The notes under the pieces: generated by a model | Seen by the model: only the letters and a program-made list of their open reading frames with translations | The model's database searches: none | Told to the model about the DNA's origin: nothing | Shown here: positions 5,112 through 5,185 of the stretch, piece by piece | How the letters are laid out: each line of letters starts with the position of its first letter | Position numbering within the stretch: the first letter of the stretch is position 1 | Source: Betaproteobacteria bacterium | Lineage (GTDB): Bacteria > Pseudomonadota > Gammaproteobacteria > Burkholderiales > Burkholderiaceae_C | Direction: 5' to 3' | NCBI GenBank assembly: GCA_009922295.1 | Contig: RFWA01000198.1 | Location: forward strand, 1-5,185 | DNA length: 5,185 nt | Translations under genes and position numbers: made by a program

Positions 5112-5185
5112 TGCCGCACCCGCTGCGGGTATTGCAGCGCCCAACCGAGCGCCTGCATGCCGCCTAGCGAGCCGCCCATCACTGC
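5099..5185 (-). CDS. metX: Homoserine O-acyltransferase MetX, internal fragment (runs off right edge)
   Basis: The minus strand from 5185 reads AVMGGSLGGMQALGWALQYP followed by QRVRHAVVV. This is the nucleophile elbow of MetX, an alpha/beta-hydrolase acyltransferase that activates homoserine (usually with acetyl-CoA) for methionine synthesis; the nucleophile is the Ser of GGSLGG (codon 5170-5168). After HAVVVAA the family would continue with a conserved PxLxAQNIAFNE-like segment, but here the frame runs into an Ala-rich stretch, then through the terminator, and keeps no resemblance. The fragment is therefore truncated at its 3' side near 5099-5110, at a GGT-repeat. The fragment's identity is firm; the truncation could be an assembly chimera or a genuine rearrangement. 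Confidence 0.75.

Noticed and set aside
1..5185. Search for CRISPR arrays, tRNA, insertion sequences, toxin-antitoxin or defence genes
   Set aside because: No periodic repeats, cloverleaf-like sequence, transposase motifs or small paired genes were seen; coding space is taken by household genes.

Overview
The window is GC-rich, densely packed, ordinary chromosomal DNA from a betaproteobacterium. It is most likely a Burkholderiales member of the Comamonadaceae type, judged from the protein flavour (Apt, KefB-like, KdsD, LptC, MetX), the gene order and recollection of such genomes; no search was run. It carries no mobile element, CRISPR array, tRNA or rRNA. Its interest lies in damaged or atypical versions of familiar genes.

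Left part, minus strand: the first 31 codons of apt (adenine phosphoribosyltransferase, running off the left edge), preceded by a complete 661-residue Kef-type potassium/proton antiporter with a cytoplasmic nucleotide-binding RCK module. A 60-bp divergent spacer (2152-2211) separates this from a plus-strand operon. On each side of the spacer a TAG(A/T)AT hexamer lies exactly 6 nt from the ATG, which suggests leaderless transcripts in both directions.

Middle and right, plus strand: kdsD (arabinose-5-phosphate isomerase), kdsC (Kdo-8-phosphate phosphatase) and lptC (LPS export bitopic protein) overlap at TGATG and ATGA junctions and form a Kdo synthesis/LPS transport operon. An SDR-family oxidoreductase follows, then a strong hairpin terminator. 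kdsD and lptC look intact. kdsC keeps HAD motifs II-IV but has lost, in frame, about 45 residues that normally carry the catalytic DxDG motif, with the junction at an LLQR-coding segment that relatives can have twice. The SDR has Asn where the catalytic Tyr of YxxxK should be, and Cys where the Asn of the NAG motif should be. The lptA gene expected near lptC is not in the window.

Right edge, minus strand: the last 110 bases read as a chimera. The outer part encodes the nucleophile-elbow region of MetX (homoserine O-acyltransferase). At a GGT-rich stretch it switches, in another frame, to what looks like the Gly-rich C-terminal tail, stop and 3' UTR of an RNA-binding protein. This junction and the kdsC deletion both sit at short repeats, so an assembly or recombination artefact must be excluded before biology is read into either. 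I found no new multi-gene system here; the strongest observation is the KdsC lacking its nucleophile motif inside an otherwise coupled operon.
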